Part shown: in pieces, positions 32,828-42,083 of the stretch
How the letters are laid out: every line of letters begins with the position of its first letter
How positions within the stretch are numbered: the first letter of the stretch is position 1
Assembly (NCBI GenBank): GCA_013177945.1
Contig: JABLXW010000003.1
Coordinates: 62,001 to 126,000, forward strand
Direction: 5' to 3'
DNA from: Bacillota bacterium
Lineage (GTDB): Bacteria; Bacillota; DSM-12270; Thermacetogeniales; Thermacetogeniaceae
Length of the DNA: 64,000 nucleotides
Notes under the pieces: generated by a model
The model's database searches: none
Told to the model about the DNA's origin: nothing
The model's input: only the letters and a program-made list of their open reading frames with translations
Program-made: the position numbers and the translations under genes

Positions 32828-34147
32828 ATGGAACTGCGTGTAATTCCAGGTGAAAAAATTTCAGGTTCCTGTACGGTTCCCGGTGACAAGTCGATTTCCC
32901 ACCGGGCAGCTTTAATCGGCGCCCTTGCCGAGGGGACCACCACCATTAAAAACTTTCAGCGGGGAGCGGACTGTTTGAGCACTCTCCGGTGTTTGCGGGC
33001 GCTGGGGGTCAAGGTTGAAGAAGAAGAGGGCGTGGTCCGCGTTACCGGCAAGGGTTTGAACGGGCTGGAGGAGCCCGAGGTTGTCCTCGATGCGGGGAAT
33101 TCCGGAACCACAATGCGGCTTTTGCTGGGGGTTCTGGCCGGTCAGGACCTCTTTGCGGTGATCACCGGGGACGAGTCCTTGCGGCGGCGTCCGATGGGCC
33201 GGGTTGTTCAGCCCCTGCAAAAAATGGGAGCACAGATCTGGGGCCGCGCCGGGGGCTCCCGGGCTCCCCTCGCCATCAAAGGTTTCCCCCGCCTGGCTCC
33301 CCTCGCCTACCGGCTTCCGGTGGCAAGCGCCCAGGTGAAATCGGCAATTCTCCTGGCTGGTTTGAACGCGGAGGGGACGACCACGGTGATCCAGCCGGCT
33401 CTCTCCCGGGATCATACAGAAAGGATGTTACGCGCCTTCGGCGCTTCCCTTGAAGTGCGTAACCTGACGGTTCAGATTCAGGGGAAGAAGACCCGGCTTC
33501 AGGGGCGGGAGATAGATGTTCCGGGAGATCTTTCCTCTGCTGCTTTCTTGCTTGTGGCGGCGAGCATCCTGCCCGAGAGCGAACTCTTCATCCGGAACGT
33601 TGGGATTAATCCCACCCGCGCCGGCATCCTTGAAGCGCTGGAAAGGATGGGAGCAAAGATTTTCGTTGCAAACGAGCGGGTTCAGGGTGGGGAACCTGTT
33701 GCAGATCTCCAGGTTCAATTTTCACCGCTGAAGGGGGTGGAGATTAAGGGCGACCTGATTCCCCGGGTGATCGACGAGATCCCGATCCTGGCGGTGGCTG
33801 CCGCAGCCGCCGAAGGAGTTACGGAGATTTCCGATGCCGCCGAACTCAGGGTGAAAGAAACAGACCGCCTGAGGGCAATCACGACCGAGTTGCAGAAAAT
33901 GGGGGTTGATATTCAAGAAAAGCCCGATGGCCTGCTGATCAGAGGCGGCCGCGCGCTCCGGGGCGCCTCCGTTTCTTCCTGGGGGGACCACCGCATTGCA
34001 ATGGCGCTTGCTGTTGCAGGATTAATCGGAACAGGCCCGACCACTGTCCGTGATGTTCAGTGCATCGACGTCTCTTTCCCGGGTTTTGCCGCCCTCCTCG
34101 CGAGCCTGGGGGCTCGCCTGAATCTGGTCAGAACGAAAAACTTGTGA
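32828..34147 (+). CDS. aroA: 3-phosphoshikimate 1-carboxyvinyltransferase (EPSP synthase)
   Basis: A 439-residue enzyme of the two-domain inside-out barrel fold that joins PEP to shikimate 3-phosphate. PGDKSISHRAALIGALAEG, DAGNSGTTMRLLLG and the ELRVKETDRLRA motif are intact, with the RPMGRV and GDHRIAMAL segments. The ATG at 32828 gives MELRVIPGEKISG; the frame is open 33 bp further upstream into tyrA. The gene for the next step, aroC, is not here. Confidence 0.96.
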   Translation: MELRVIPGEKISGSCTVPGDKSISHRAALIGALAEGTTTIKNFQRGADCLSTLRCLRALGVKVEEEEGVVRVTGKGLNGLEEPEVVLDAGNSGTTMRLLLGVLAGQDLFAVITGDESLRRRPMGRVVQPLQKMGAQIWGRAGGSRAPLAIKGFPRLAPLAYRLPVASAQVKSAILLAGLNAEGTTTVIQPALSRDHTERMLRAFGASLEVRNLTVQIQGKKTRLQGREIDVPGDLSSAAFLLVAASILPESELFIRNVGINPTRAGILEALERMGAKIFVANERVQGGEPVADLQVQFSPLKGVEIKGDLIPRVIDEIPILAVAAAAAEGVTEISDAAELRVKETDRLRAITTELQKMGVDIQEKPDGLLIRGGRALRGASVSSWGDHRIAMALAVAGLIGTGPTTVRDVQCIDVSFPGFAALLASLGARLNLVRTKNL

Positions 34148-34153
34148 TAGAAT
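34125..34153 (+). promoter_or_regulatory. Candidate extended -10 promoter for cmk
   Basis: TGGTCA (34125-34130) and TAGAAT (34148-34153) are 17 bp apart and the -10 box is preceded by TGA, an extended -10. It overlaps the last codons of aroA. Confidence 0.4.
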
Positions 34154-34181
34154 ATGCGGGGGAGTGATTGAGGTGCCCCGC

Positions 34182-34847
34182 ATGCCGAATATTGCGATTG
34201 ACGGCCCTGCCGGATCAGGGAAGAGTACGGTTGCCAGGGCGGTAGCACGGAAACTTGGTTTTTTATACGTTGACACCGGTGCCATGTACCGCGCCGTGGC
34301 CTATCTCGCCCTGAAGGCATCAATTGATTTCCATGATGAAAGGTCTCTTGCGGCCCTTGCCGGAGAGACGAAGTTTTCTCTGGTTCATTATTTCAAGAGC
34401 GGCGCCATTGCACTCTGGTGCAACGGCGAGGATGTAACTCCCTTCTTGAGAATGCGCGAGGTTTCTCAAAAGGTGGCTCTGGTTGCGGCAGTTCCCCAGG
34501 TGCGTCTCCACCTGGTCCGGTACCAGCGAAGGCTGGCCAGAAACGGCGGGGTTGTGATGGAGGGGCGCGACATCGGAACCTTTGTTTTGCCTGATGCCGA
34601 CTACAAGTTTTTTTTAACCGCTTCCCTTGAGGTGCGTCTGGCGCGGCGGGAACAGGAGCTTAATTGCCGGATCTCGCCCCGTGAGAGAGAGGAATTGCGC
34701 CGCGAATTGGTTTTCCGGGATGAGATGGATCTCAAGCGGGAGGTCGGCCCGCTGAAAATTGCGCCTGATGCCATTGTCATCGACTGCACAGAACTGAGCA
34801 TCGAGGAGGTTGTGAATAAGATCCTGGCTGTTTGCGGAGGAGGCTAG
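34182..34847 (+). CDS. cmk: Cytidylate kinase
   Basis: A 221-residue P-loop kinase phosphorylating CMP and dCMP. P-loop GPAGSGKST near residue 8, then LGFLYVDTGAMYRAVAYLAL, GRDIGTFVLPDADYKFFLTAS and the LID segment RDEMDLKREVGPL. The ATG at 34182 lies 6 nt after GAGGTG; GTG 34164 and GTG 34173 in the same frame are less well placed. In Firmicutes cmk is commonly followed by plsC and an S1-domain gene, as here. Confidence 0.95.
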   Translation: MPNIAIDGPAGSGKSTVARAVARKLGFLYVDTGAMYRAVAYLALKASIDFHDERSLAALAGETKFSLVHYFKSGAIALWCNGEDVTPFLRMREVSQKVALVAAVPQVRLHLVRYQRRLARNGGVVMEGRDIGTFVLPDADYKFFLTASLEVRLARREQELNCRISPREREELRRELVFRDEMDLKREVGPLKIAPDAIVIDCTELSIEEVVNKILAVCGGG

Positions 34848-34849
34848 CC

Positions 34850-35440
34850 GTGTTTTACAGATTCTGGCGGGCTCTGTTCCGTTTTTTATTTGCCTTTATA
34901 TGCCGCTGGCAGATCACAGGTTTGGAAAACTTTCCCGCGGAGGGTCCCGTAATCGTAATCGCGAACCATGTCAGTTACTGGGACCCCATTGTGGTGGGAA
35001 GCGCCCTTCCCCGCCAGGTTCATTTTATGGCAAAAAAGGAGTTGTTTTCTTATCCGGTTTTTGGATGCATTCTCAGGCTTTTGGGAGCTTTCCCGGTGAG
35101 CCGGGGGCGGCCCGACCGTGCTGCTATCAAAAAAGCACTGGCTCACCTGAAAAAAGGGGAAGTGATCGGGGTCTTTCCCGAGGGAACGCGAAGCAAAACG
35201 GGCGAGCTTCTTCCCCCCTTCGCCGGAACTGCTTACATTGCCTTACGGGCGGGGGCCCCGGTCTGTCCGGTTGCTTTAATTGGCACGAAGCACATTTTTT
35301 ACCGCGGTTTTTTTCGGAAGTTTCAGGTAAGAATTGGACCAGCAATCCAGTTTGGACAGGCTGAAAATCAGGATCTCGAAACGGTGGCAAACAAGATGAT
35401 GGAGAAAATTCAAGAATTATTGGATTTCAGGTCAAAGTAA
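34850..35440 (+). CDS. plsC: 1-acyl-sn-glycerol-3-phosphate acyltransferase
   Basis: A 196-residue membrane-associated acyltransferase acting in phospholipid synthesis. The catalytic HxxxxD motif is NHVSYWD and the second block is FPEGTRSKTG; an N-terminal hydrophobic segment (FRFLFAFICRW) anchors it. GTG 34850 has GGAGGAGG seven bases upstream and starts two bases after the cmk stop. Confidence 0.93.
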   Translation: MFYRFWRALFRFLFAFICRWQITGLENFPAEGPVIVIANHVSYWDPIVVGSALPRQVHFMAKKELFSYPVFGCILRLLGAFPVSRGRPDRAAIKKALAHLKKGEVIGVFPEGTRSKTGELLPPFAGTAYIALRAGAPVCPVALIGTKHIFYRGFFRKFQVRIGPAIQFGQAENQDLETVANKMMEKIQELLDFRSK

Positions 35441-35537
35441 GCAGGAATCTTCTCCTTTATGCCGAAAAAGCTTATTGAAGAATCAAGCCTCCTTTAAAGT
35501 CCTGACCTTATTATGCGAAAGGGGCAGCAGGTTCGGT

Positions 35538-37670
35538 TTGGAGATTATTCGTGCCCGTTCGGCCGGTTTTTGCTTTGGGGTCCGGAGAGCGCTCAGACTT
35601 GCCGAGCAGGCTTTGGGGAAGTACGGAAGGATATGTTCCCTCGGCCCTTTAATCCACAACAGCCATGTGGTTGACTCTTTGAAACAGAAGGGTGTTGAGG
35701 TCATCAACGACCTGGCCGGGGCTGCGGGAAGGCCGGTGTTGATCAGGTCTCATGGCGCGGTGCCGGAGGTTTTCCGGAAAGCCCAGGAAGAAGGAATTGT
35801 TCTTATTGACGCCACGTGCCCTTTCGTGAGAAGGGTACAGGCCTGCGCCGAGGAGCTGGCGCAGCAGGGGTACCAGGTGGTAATTGTAGGGGAGGCGGAT
35901 CACCCCGAGGTTCAGGGGATTGTCGGTTGGGCCGGAGCAGGGGTTGCTGTTGTTCGCGATGTAGAAGAAGCAAGAAATTTAAAGGGCTATGAAAAGATCG
36001 GGATCCTGGCGCAGACCACCCTGAACCCGGAAAGGTTTTATGCAATAGCGAGGGAGTTTATCGGAAAAGCGCGGGAAGTGCGGATCCATGATACAATTTG
36101 TAAGGCGAGCCTGGCACGGCAGCGAGAAGCGGCTGAAATTGCTAAAAAGGTAAAGGCAATGGTTGTGATCGGAGGAAGAAACAGTGCAAATACCTGTCAG
36201 CTTGCCGAGATTTGCCGGGCCTATGTTCCCACCTATCATATTGAGGATGAGAGGGAACTGGATCTTTCGTTGCTCCAGAAAGCAGGTCTGGTAGGGGTAA
36301 CTGCTGGGGCCTCGACCCCAGATTGGATAATTGAGGAGGTTATTGAAAGAATGACGATTTTTGATGGCGAAACGGGAAAAGCACTAGGAGAGGAGGTACA
36401 GGTCGGCCCTCAGGAAGTTACCCCGGAGACAGGGGAAGCCGGAGCACCTGAGTCTAACAGGCAGGCAGAAAATCTCTCCGAGAGGCAGGACAGCCCGGAC
36501 TCTGGACCGGAGGAAATGATGGATTTAGACCTGGCGGGAACCCCGCGCCAGATCCAGCAGGGCGATTTAATCAGCGGCACTGTTGTTCAGGTGCGGGATG
36601 ATGAAGTTTTGCTCGATATCGGGGGAAAGTCGGAGGGGATAATCCCCCGCCAGGAATTGTCTTTAAAGAACATCGGACACCCGCAGGAAATCGTAAAGGT
36701 TGGCGATGTCCTTGATGTATATGTCCTCCGTGTCGACAACGATGAAGGGCATTTAATCCTTTCTAAAAAGCGAGCGGACCGGATGAAAGCCCTTGACTTT
36801 TTGGAGCAGGCGCTGCAGGAGAAAACGGAGCTTGCAGGAGAAGTGGTTAAGGTAGTCAAGGGTGGACTGCTCGTTGACGTTCTGGGAATCAGGGGGTTTG
36901 TTCCTGCGTCCCTGGTGGAGCGCGGTTATGTTGCAGACCTTGAAAAGTACCTGGGAAAAACCCTGCGTTTAAGGGTGATCGAATTTGACCGGAACCGGGG
37001 TAAAGTAGTCCTTTCCCAGAAGGCAATTCTCCAGGAGGAGCATCTCAAAGCCCAGAAGGAACTCTGGGAAACAATTCAACCCGGAGAAATCAGAAAAGGC
37101 ACGGTCCGGCATCTGACAAATTTTGGTGCCTTTGTAGACCTGGGAGGAGTCGACGGTTTGCTTCACATCTCGGAGATGTCCTGGGGAAGGGTTAACCACC
37201 CTTCGGAGGTTGTCCAGGAAGGGAACGAGATAGAGGTTTACGTTTTATCCGTAGATAAAGAAAACAAGCGGATCTCCCTCAGTTTAAAGCAGGTCCTGCC
37301 CAACCCCTGGGATACGGTGGACGAGCGGTACCAGGTGGGGCAAATTGTTACGGGAACGATCGTGAGGCTGGTGTCCTTTGGGGCTTTTGTGGAAATCGAA
37401 CCGGGCGTGGAAGGTCTTGTTCACATCTCCCGTCTTGCGGACCGCCGCGTCGGAAAGCCCGAAGACGTAGTTGCTGTGGGGCAGGAGGTTAAAGTAAAAA
37501 TCCTCGATATTAATAAACAAGACCAGAGGATCGGCTTAAGCATTCGGGACGCCAGGGTAAATCACGAAAAAGTGGAGAAAAACCCTGCATCGTCCGGATC
37601 GGAAGTTTGTCTGAATTTGGGTGACGTTTTCGGAGAGCTGTTTTCGCGGGCCGAACAAAAGGTGGAATAA
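35538..37670 (+). CDS. ispH: IspH / ribosomal protein S1 fusion
   Basis: Residues 1-280 are HMBPP reductase, the last step of the MEP isoprenoid pathway, with its three cluster cysteines in SAGFCFGVRRA, IDATCPFVRR and SANTCQLAEI. A linker of about 75 acidic residues follows, then four S1 RNA-binding domains, e.g. GTVVQVRDDEVLLDIGG and GTVRHLTNFGAFVDLGG. IspH-RpsA fusions are known in Clostridia. The TTG at 35538 gives MEIIRARSAGF, matching the normal IspH start; the frame is open to 35475 without a ribosome site. Whether the S1 part works on the ribosome is not known from sequence. Confidence 0.93.
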   Translation: MEIIRARSAGFCFGVRRALRLAEQALGKYGRICSLGPLIHNSHVVDSLKQKGVEVINDLAGAAGRPVLIRSHGAVPEVFRKAQEEGIVLIDATCPFVRRVQACAEELAQQGYQVVIVGEADHPEVQGIVGWAGAGVAVVRDVEEARNLKGYEKIGILAQTTLNPERFYAIAREFIGKAREVRIHDTICKASLARQREAAEIAKKVKAMVVIGGRNSANTCQLAEICRAYVPTYHIEDERELDLSLLQKAGLVGVTAGASTPDWIIEEVIERMTIFDGETGKALGEEVQVGPQEVTPETGEAGAPESNRQAENLSERQDSPDSGPEEMMDLDLAGTPRQIQQGDLISGTVVQVRDDEVLLDIGGKSEGIIPRQELSLKNIGHPQEIVKVGDVLDVYVLRVDNDEGHLILSKKRADRMKALDFLEQALQEKTELAGEVVKVVKGGLLVDVLGIRGFVPASLVERGYVADLEKYLGKTLRLRVIEFDRNRGKVVLSQKAILQEEHLKAQKELWETIQPGEIRKGTVRHLTNFGAFVDLGGVDGLLHISEMSWGRVNHPSEVVQEGNEIEVYVLSVDKENKRISLSLKQVLPNPWDTVDERYQVGQIVTGTIVRLVSFGAFVEIEPGVEGLVHISRLADRRVGKPEDVVAVGQEVKVKILDINKQDQRIGLSIRDARVNHEKVEKNPASSGSEVCLNLGDVFGELFSRAEQKVE

Positions 37671-37691
37671 AGAAGCGGAGGAGGAGGCAGG

Positions 37692-37946
37692 ATGCCTGTT
37701 TTCAGCTACAGTTGCAAAAGATGCGGGGAAGAATTTACAAAGCTGGTAAGAAGGCAGGACCAGGAAAAAGTGAGGTGCCCCCGCTGCGGCGGCGAGGAAC
37801 TGCAGCAGCTTTTCCGGCGCTTTAATTACGTCAAGATTACTCAGAAATACGATCCCGGCTGCGGGGTCGCCTGGAATTGCGTGAGCGCAAAAAGGTTCGG
37901 GTGCGGGAAATATGCAAAGAACAAACTACACCTGCCGAGCTATTAG
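37692..37946 (+). CDS. FmdB-type zinc ribbon protein
   Basis: An 84-residue protein starting MPVFSYSCKRCGEEFTKLV, with CPRCGGEEL completing a four-cysteine zinc ribbon of the FmdB family (often annotated as putative regulatory protein). Two more cysteines (GCGVAWNC) and a third (FGCG) follow in the tail. AGGAGGAGG precedes the ATG. Function unknown; it sits 11 bp before mobA. Confidence 0.85.
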   Translation: MPVFSYSCKRCGEEFTKLVRRQDQEKVRCPRCGGEELQQLFRRFNYVKITQKYDPGCGVAWNCVSAKRFGCGKYAKNKLHLPSY

Positions 37947-37957
37947 GAGCCGGGGGC

Positions 37958-38551
37958 ATGAAAGCCGCGGGAATTATTCTGGCGGGAGGCAAGAGTTCGC
38001 GGTTTCAGGGCAACAAGGCTTTTGCGGAACTGGCTTCGCAGAGGTTGATTGACCGTATTATCTCGGTTTTAAAGGATGTTTTTCCCAAGCTGATTCTCGT
38101 CACCAACTCCCCCTCCGAGTACCAGGGTTTGGGGGTGGAGGTTGTCAGTGATTTGATTTCGGGCCGGGGTCCCTTAAGCGGGATTCACACAGGCCTCGTT
38201 GTTTCTCCTTGTGATCTTAACCTTGTAACAGCCTGTGATATGCCTTTTGTTAACAGAGCCCTCGCGGCGTATTTAGTCGGGCAGGCGCGCCCCGCTGACG
38301 ACGCGGTGGTACCCCTGGTCGGAGGGTATCCGGAGCCCCTTTTTGCTGTCTACCGGAAGACCTGCCTTCCTTTTATTGAGGCCAGTTTGCAGGAAGGAAA
38401 GTACAAAGTAACTTCTTTTTATGGCTCCGTTCGCATCCGGTATGTATCCGAAGAGGAGTTAGCACCTTTTGGAGGAGCCAGGAGCTTTTTCAACATTAAC
38501 ACGAGAGAAGACCTGAAAAAAGCCTCCCGGATTGTGAGGCCAGGGCCTTAG
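37958..38551 (+). CDS. mobA: Molybdenum cofactor guanylyltransferase
   Basis: A 197-residue nucleotidyltransferase that attaches GMP to molybdopterin. ILAGGKSSRFQGNKAF is the GTP-binding signature, followed by SGRGPLSGIHTGL and TACDMPFV, which carry the metal site. ATG 37958 gives MKAAGIILAGG, with AGGAG upstream; the frame is open back into the FmdB gene. No other molybdenum cofactor gene is near. A strong terminator follows. Confidence 0.9.
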   Translation: MKAAGIILAGGKSSRFQGNKAFAELASQRLIDRIISVLKDVFPKLILVTNSPSEYQGLGVEVVSDLISGRGPLSGIHTGLVVSPCDLNLVTACDMPFVNRALAAYLVGQARPADDAVVPLVGGYPEPLFAVYRKTCLPFIEASLQEGKYKVTSFYGSVRIRYVSEEELAPFGGARSFFNINTREDLKKASRIVRPGP

Positions 38552-38585
38552 CAAACAGGCTTCAGGGGCCGGGTAAAACTTCTGC

Positions 38586-38612
38586 GGTTCGGTGAATACC
38601 GAACCTTTTTTT
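38586..38612 (+). terminator. Intrinsic terminator after mobA
   Basis: GGTTCGGT (38586-38593) and ACCGAACC (38598-38605) form a perfect 8-bp stem with loop GAAT and seven Ts. Confidence 0.9.
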
Positions 38613-38708
38613 CTTCAGGGGTGGTTAATCTTACCGTGTATCGTTTCTTAACGATGTGGAAACTTAAAAATGCAGGCTCAAAAATATGCCGGGAAAGGTG
38701 GTGAAACA

Positions 38709-39206
38709 ATGAAGAAGCGGTTTTTGGCAGGGCTGTTGACCGCAGCATTTTTGGTTGCCGGGTTGTTGCTGGGGGGCTGCCGGCCTGCACGGAAACCTGC
38801 TCCCTCCTCTCCGCGCGCGACAAGGCAGGCGCCCTCCCCGGCAAGAAAGCCCGCTCCCACAACACCGGCTGAAGCAAGACGGATGGCAGACCGGGTTGCG
38901 CGGGAGGCCGCAAAGGTGCCTGGAGTCCGGCGGGCTACCGTTGTCATTTCGGGTAAAACAGCCTTCGTCGGATTGGATCTCAAGGCAAATGTGGAAAAAA
39001 CCCGGACTACGGCAATCAAGAACGAAGTGGTGAGGCGAGTCAAAACCGCAGAGCCGGGTATAACAACGGTAAATGTTACCTCCGATCCGGACCTGGTTGC
39101 CCGCCTGCGCAGGATTGCCGATGGCGTTAAAAAAGGAAAACCGGTCTCGAATTTTGCTTCAGAACTGGCAGAGATCTCGCGGCGGATTGCGCCCCGGACA
39201 AGCTAG
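38709..39206 (+). CDS. YhcN/YlaJ-family sporulation lipoprotein
   Basis: A 165-residue protein with a lipoprotein signal peptide (MKKRFLAGLLTAAFLVAGLL then lipobox LGGC at about residue 24), a proline/arginine-rich linker (30-55), and the YhcN domain, recognisable by ATVVISGKTAFVGLDL and the GITTVNVTSDPDLVARLRRIA segment. Family members are made in the forespore and attach to spore membranes. AAAGGTGGTG precedes the ATG. It is flanked by terminators on both sides and so is its own transcription unit. Confidence 0.88.
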   Translation: MKKRFLAGLLTAAFLVAGLLLGGCRPARKPAPSSPRATRQAPSPARKPAPTTPAEARRMADRVAREAAKVPGVRRATVVISGKTAFVGLDLKANVEKTRTTAIKNEVVRRVKTAEPGITTVNVTSDPDLVARLRRIADGVKKGKPVSNFASELAEISRRIAPRTS

Positions 39207-39209
39207 CAG

Positions 39210-39239
39210 GCCTGGGTTTCTTAAACCAGGCTTTTTTTT
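39210..39239 (+). terminator. Intrinsic terminator after the YhcN-type gene
   Basis: GCCTGGGTTT (39210-39219) pairs with AAACCAGGC (39223-39231) with one bulged G, followed by eight Ts. Confidence 0.9.
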
Positions 39240-39302
39240 CTTTCCCCTGCATATCGTCTTCTGAATTTGCACAACCTTAACAAAGAAAGGAGATGTCGCA
39301 CC

Positions 39303-40040
39303 TTGCCCCGGATTCCAGTCGGAATCATCATCCTCCTGATTATCTCGATTCTCATTTATTTTGGAGTTGCCCAGCGGGTGCTGGACCGGCTCCGCTTGTC
39401 CGACAAGGGAGCGCTCGCCGTCATTGCCGCTCTCATTATTGGCGGATTTATTAACATTCCCTTGCCCCGGGGGCCCCGCCTCGAGGCTTCGTTGAATGTA
39501 GGGGGAGGACTTGTTCCCCTATTTCTTGCCGGGTATTTGATTACTCAGACGGAAACCGCAAAGGAAAAATTGCGGGCTCTTGGAGGGGTGTTCGCAACGG
39601 CAGGGGCTGTTTATTTAACGGGAATTCTCCTGGGAGCCGAACCGGAAAGCATGTTTCTGGATCCCCTTTACGTTTACCCGCTGGTCGGCGGCATTGTTGC
39701 GTATTTAACCGGCCGGTCGCGGCGGAGCGCTTTTATTGCTGCAACGGTGGGAATTCTCCTGGTTGATGTGATTACCTACTTTCGCCTGTTGGTTACGGGG
39801 ACTCCCGGTGCGGTTCTGATCGGAGGGGGAGGCGCCTTTGACGCGGTTGTGATGGCTGGTTTGCTGGCCGTGCTCTTAGCGGAATTCATCGGAGAAACGA
39901 GAGAATGGCTTCAGGGTGGCCCTGCGGAAACCGGGAGGGCCCAGGCTCTCTTAAAACATTTGCGTGTCAGGTCTCATGAAGTGAACTCGCAGAAAGATTT
40001 CAAGGAGGGTGAGGACCGTGGCCCGGGGGAAAAGTTTTAA
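39303..40040 (+). CDS. DUF1614 membrane protein
   Basis: A roughly 245-residue polytopic protein with about seven hydrophobic segments, starting IPVGIIILLIISILIYFGVA and containing INIPLPRGPR and FDAVVMAGLLAVLLAEF, as in DUF1614 proteins. TTG 39303 follows AAAGGAG by 10 nt; a TTG at 39267 lies before that site. It overlaps spoIIP by 23 bp, so a sporulation role is plausible but unproven. Confidence 0.78.
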   Translation: MPRIPVGIIILLIISILIYFGVAQRVLDRLRLSDKGALAVIAALIIGGFINIPLPRGPRLEASLNVGGGLVPLFLAGYLITQTETAKEKLRALGGVFATAGAVYLTGILLGAEPESMFLDPLYVYPLVGGIVAYLTGRSRRSAFIAATVGILLVDVITYFRLLVTGTPGAVLIGGGGAFDAVVMAGLLAVLLAEFIGETREWLQGGPAETGRAQALLKHLRVRSHEVNSQKDFKEGEDRGPGEKF

Positions 40041-41172
40041 GCTCCTTATGTTCTTGCTGACTTTCGCTGTTCTGGCCGGCATTGGACTGACCGGGAGGGT
40101 GGAGCCCGTTTGGTCTGGCTGGAAAGATCTTTTCGGCGGTTTTGAAATTGAGCGGACCGACGGGGGTTACTATACGGTTCTCGATGAAAATCATCAGGTG
40201 ATTCACCGGACGGCACATCGCCTCTACCGGGGTGATGAGTACATCACCGCAGATAACCTGCGCTACCGGATCATCAGGGTGAAGGGGGATTATGCCTACG
40301 CGCGTCTGGTAGGGAAAGAAAAAGAAGCGAAGCTGGCGATTTATAGCACTTCGGACCTTGTGCAGGGTCAGGTTTTTCCGGGCCGGGCAAGAGGCCAGCG
40401 CAATGCGATTGCAATCTACCATACCCATAGCGACGAATCCTACGTTCCCACAGATGGAACTGACAGCATTTACGCCCGTGGAGGGATTTTTAAGGTGGGG
40501 GATGTTTTTGCAGAAAAATTGCGCTCCATGGGTTTTAACGTCCTGCATAGCTTAAGGCCTCACGATCCCCATGATGCCAATGCCTATTACCGCTCCCGGC
40601 GCACCGCGGCGCAGCTGCTCCAGAAGCAGCCCCTGGCTTTAATCGACGTCCACCGGGATGCCGTCCCGGCCGATGTTTACAGTACGAGAATCAAGGGCCA
40701 GCCCGTTACAAGGGTGAAAATCGTGGTGGGCCGGGAGAACCCCCGGATGAGCGCCAATCTTCAGTTTGCTAAAGAGCTGAAGGCAGCGGTTGACAGGACC
40801 CATCCCGGCCTGATCGAAGGGATTCTCATCTCCAGGGGAAATTTCAATCAAGACCTTGCACCTCGCTCTGTTTTAATTGAAGTAGGCGCCCACACCAACA
40901 GCCGCGAAGCGGCGCAGCGGGGGGTGGCCTTATTTGCCGAAGCTTTACCCAGGGTTTTCGGGATTACAGGAGTGAGGCCCGAGGTCGGGCCTCCGGCTCC
41001 TCCTACCAACCGGGGAGACTGGCGCGCGCTTTTCTGGGGTGTGCTGATTGTGGGAGGGGCGATTGCCGGCTTCTTGTACCTCAACACAGGGAGCTGGAAG
41101 GGCGCCTGGGATCAGTTCCGCAACTTCTTCCAGGTGGAGTTTCCGAACAGGAAAAAAGGAGGAGGAAGGTAG
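40018..41172 (+). CDS. spoIIP: Stage II sporulation protein P
   Basis: A 384-residue cell-wall hydrolase (amidase and endopeptidase) that with SpoIIM and SpoIID drives engulfment. An N-terminal membrane anchor (about 8-25) is followed by the SpoIIP domain with IAIYHTHSDESYVPTDG, LIDVHRDAVP and SVLIEVGAHTNSREAAQRG, which hold the zinc and catalytic residues. A second hydrophobic segment lies near the C-terminus (about 340-360), with a basic tail. GTG 40018 is 10 nt from AAGGAGG; GTG 40009 is too close. Confidence 0.93.
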   Translation: MARGKSFKLLMFLLTFAVLAGIGLTGRVEPVWSGWKDLFGGFEIERTDGGYYTVLDENHQVIHRTAHRLYRGDEYITADNLRYRIIRVKGDYAYARLVGKEKEAKLAIYSTSDLVQGQVFPGRARGQRNAIAIYHTHSDESYVPTDGTDSIYARGGIFKVGDVFAEKLRSMGFNVLHSLRPHDPHDANAYYRSRRTAAQLLQKQPLALIDVHRDAVPADVYSTRIKGQPVTRVKIVVGRENPRMSANLQFAKELKAAVDRTHPGLIEGILISRGNFNQDLAPRSVLIEVGAHTNSREAAQRGVALFAEALPRVFGITGVRPEVGPPAPPTNRGDWRALFWGVLIVGGAIAGFLYLNTGSWKGAWDQFRNFFQVEFPNRKKGGGR

Positions 41173-41181
41173 TTTCGGCAG

Positions 41182-42069
41182 ATGTCATACAGTTGGAGCA
41201 TTGTCCTGGGCCTGGCTGCCGGGGTGCTGGCCAGGCTCTTTATGCTTCGGGTGGACTACAGGCAGTACCCCACCTACCCCCACGGTTATGTGACGCATCT
41301 GGCCTTGGGTTTTATTGCGGCCTTAATAGGTTCTGTGCTGGTTCCTGCCCTGGCATTCAAGCAGTTCACTGCAGTAACCTTTCTGGCCCTGGCAGCGCAG
41401 GAGTTCCGGCAGGTTCGGAACATGGAAAGGGAAACCCTCGCGAAACTGGAAGATGCAGAGCTTGTCCCCCGGGGCTTCGACTACATTGAGGGGATTGCAA
41501 AGACCTTTGAGGCCCGGAATTATCTGACGATGGCAACTGCTCTCACCGTAAGCGGGGTTGCCCTTGCGCTTGGCTGGTGGGCTGCCCTGGGAGTTGCCGT
41601 TTTCTTGCTGATTGCTTCTCAGTTCTTGATGAAGGGAAAGGTTGTGGGGGATCTCGCGGAGGTGGTCCCGGCGCGCCTCCATTTCCAGGGGCCGCTCCTG
41701 ATGGTGGATGATATCTTTATGATGAACGTGGGCCTGCCTGAAGCAAGGGAGAAGATTCTTGCCGAAGGGCTTGCCGTTTTGATTAAGCCAAAAGATGACA
41801 ACGGCAGGGCAACCCTCCATCATGTCGGGCAGCGGCAGGCGATCCTCCATACTGCCGCCGCCCTCTTGGGAACAAAGCGGGAGATCGGGGAGCTGGAATT
41901 TACTCCGCTTGCCCGGAAAAACATCGATACCGGCGCCATCGGCATGTTTATTTTGCCGATTGAAAAGGATTTCGACTGCCTGCGGGAGATCATCAACAGA
42001 GTCCCCGTTTTAGAAAGCGCCTCCCGGAAGCCTCTGGCTTCCCGGGCAGGATCGATTGCGGCCGATTGA
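41182..42069 (+). CDS. YIEGIA-family membrane protein
   Basis: A 295-residue protein of the family named after its own motif, here in FDYIEGIAKTFEARNYLTM (about residues 100-118). Four hydrophobic segments surround it (7-22, 41-60, 114-135, 140-155), and a soluble C-terminal half follows. The family occurs in spore-forming Clostridia; biochemical function is unknown. It overlaps the region before its small partner gene and follows spoIIP. Confidence 0.85.
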   Translation: MSYSWSIVLGLAAGVLARLFMLRVDYRQYPTYPHGYVTHLALGFIAALIGSVLVPALAFKQFTAVTFLALAAQEFRQVRNMERETLAKLEDAELVPRGFDYIEGIAKTFEARNYLTMATALTVSGVALALGWWAALGVAVFLLIASQFLMKGKVVGDLAEVVPARLHFQGPLLMVDDIFMMNVGLPEAREKILAEGLAVLIKPKDDNGRATLHHVGQRQAILHTAAALLGTKREIGELEFTPLARKNIDTGAIGMFILPIEKDFDCLREIINRVPVLESASRKPLASRAGSIAAD

Positions 42070-42083
42070 GGAGCTGGAAAGTG

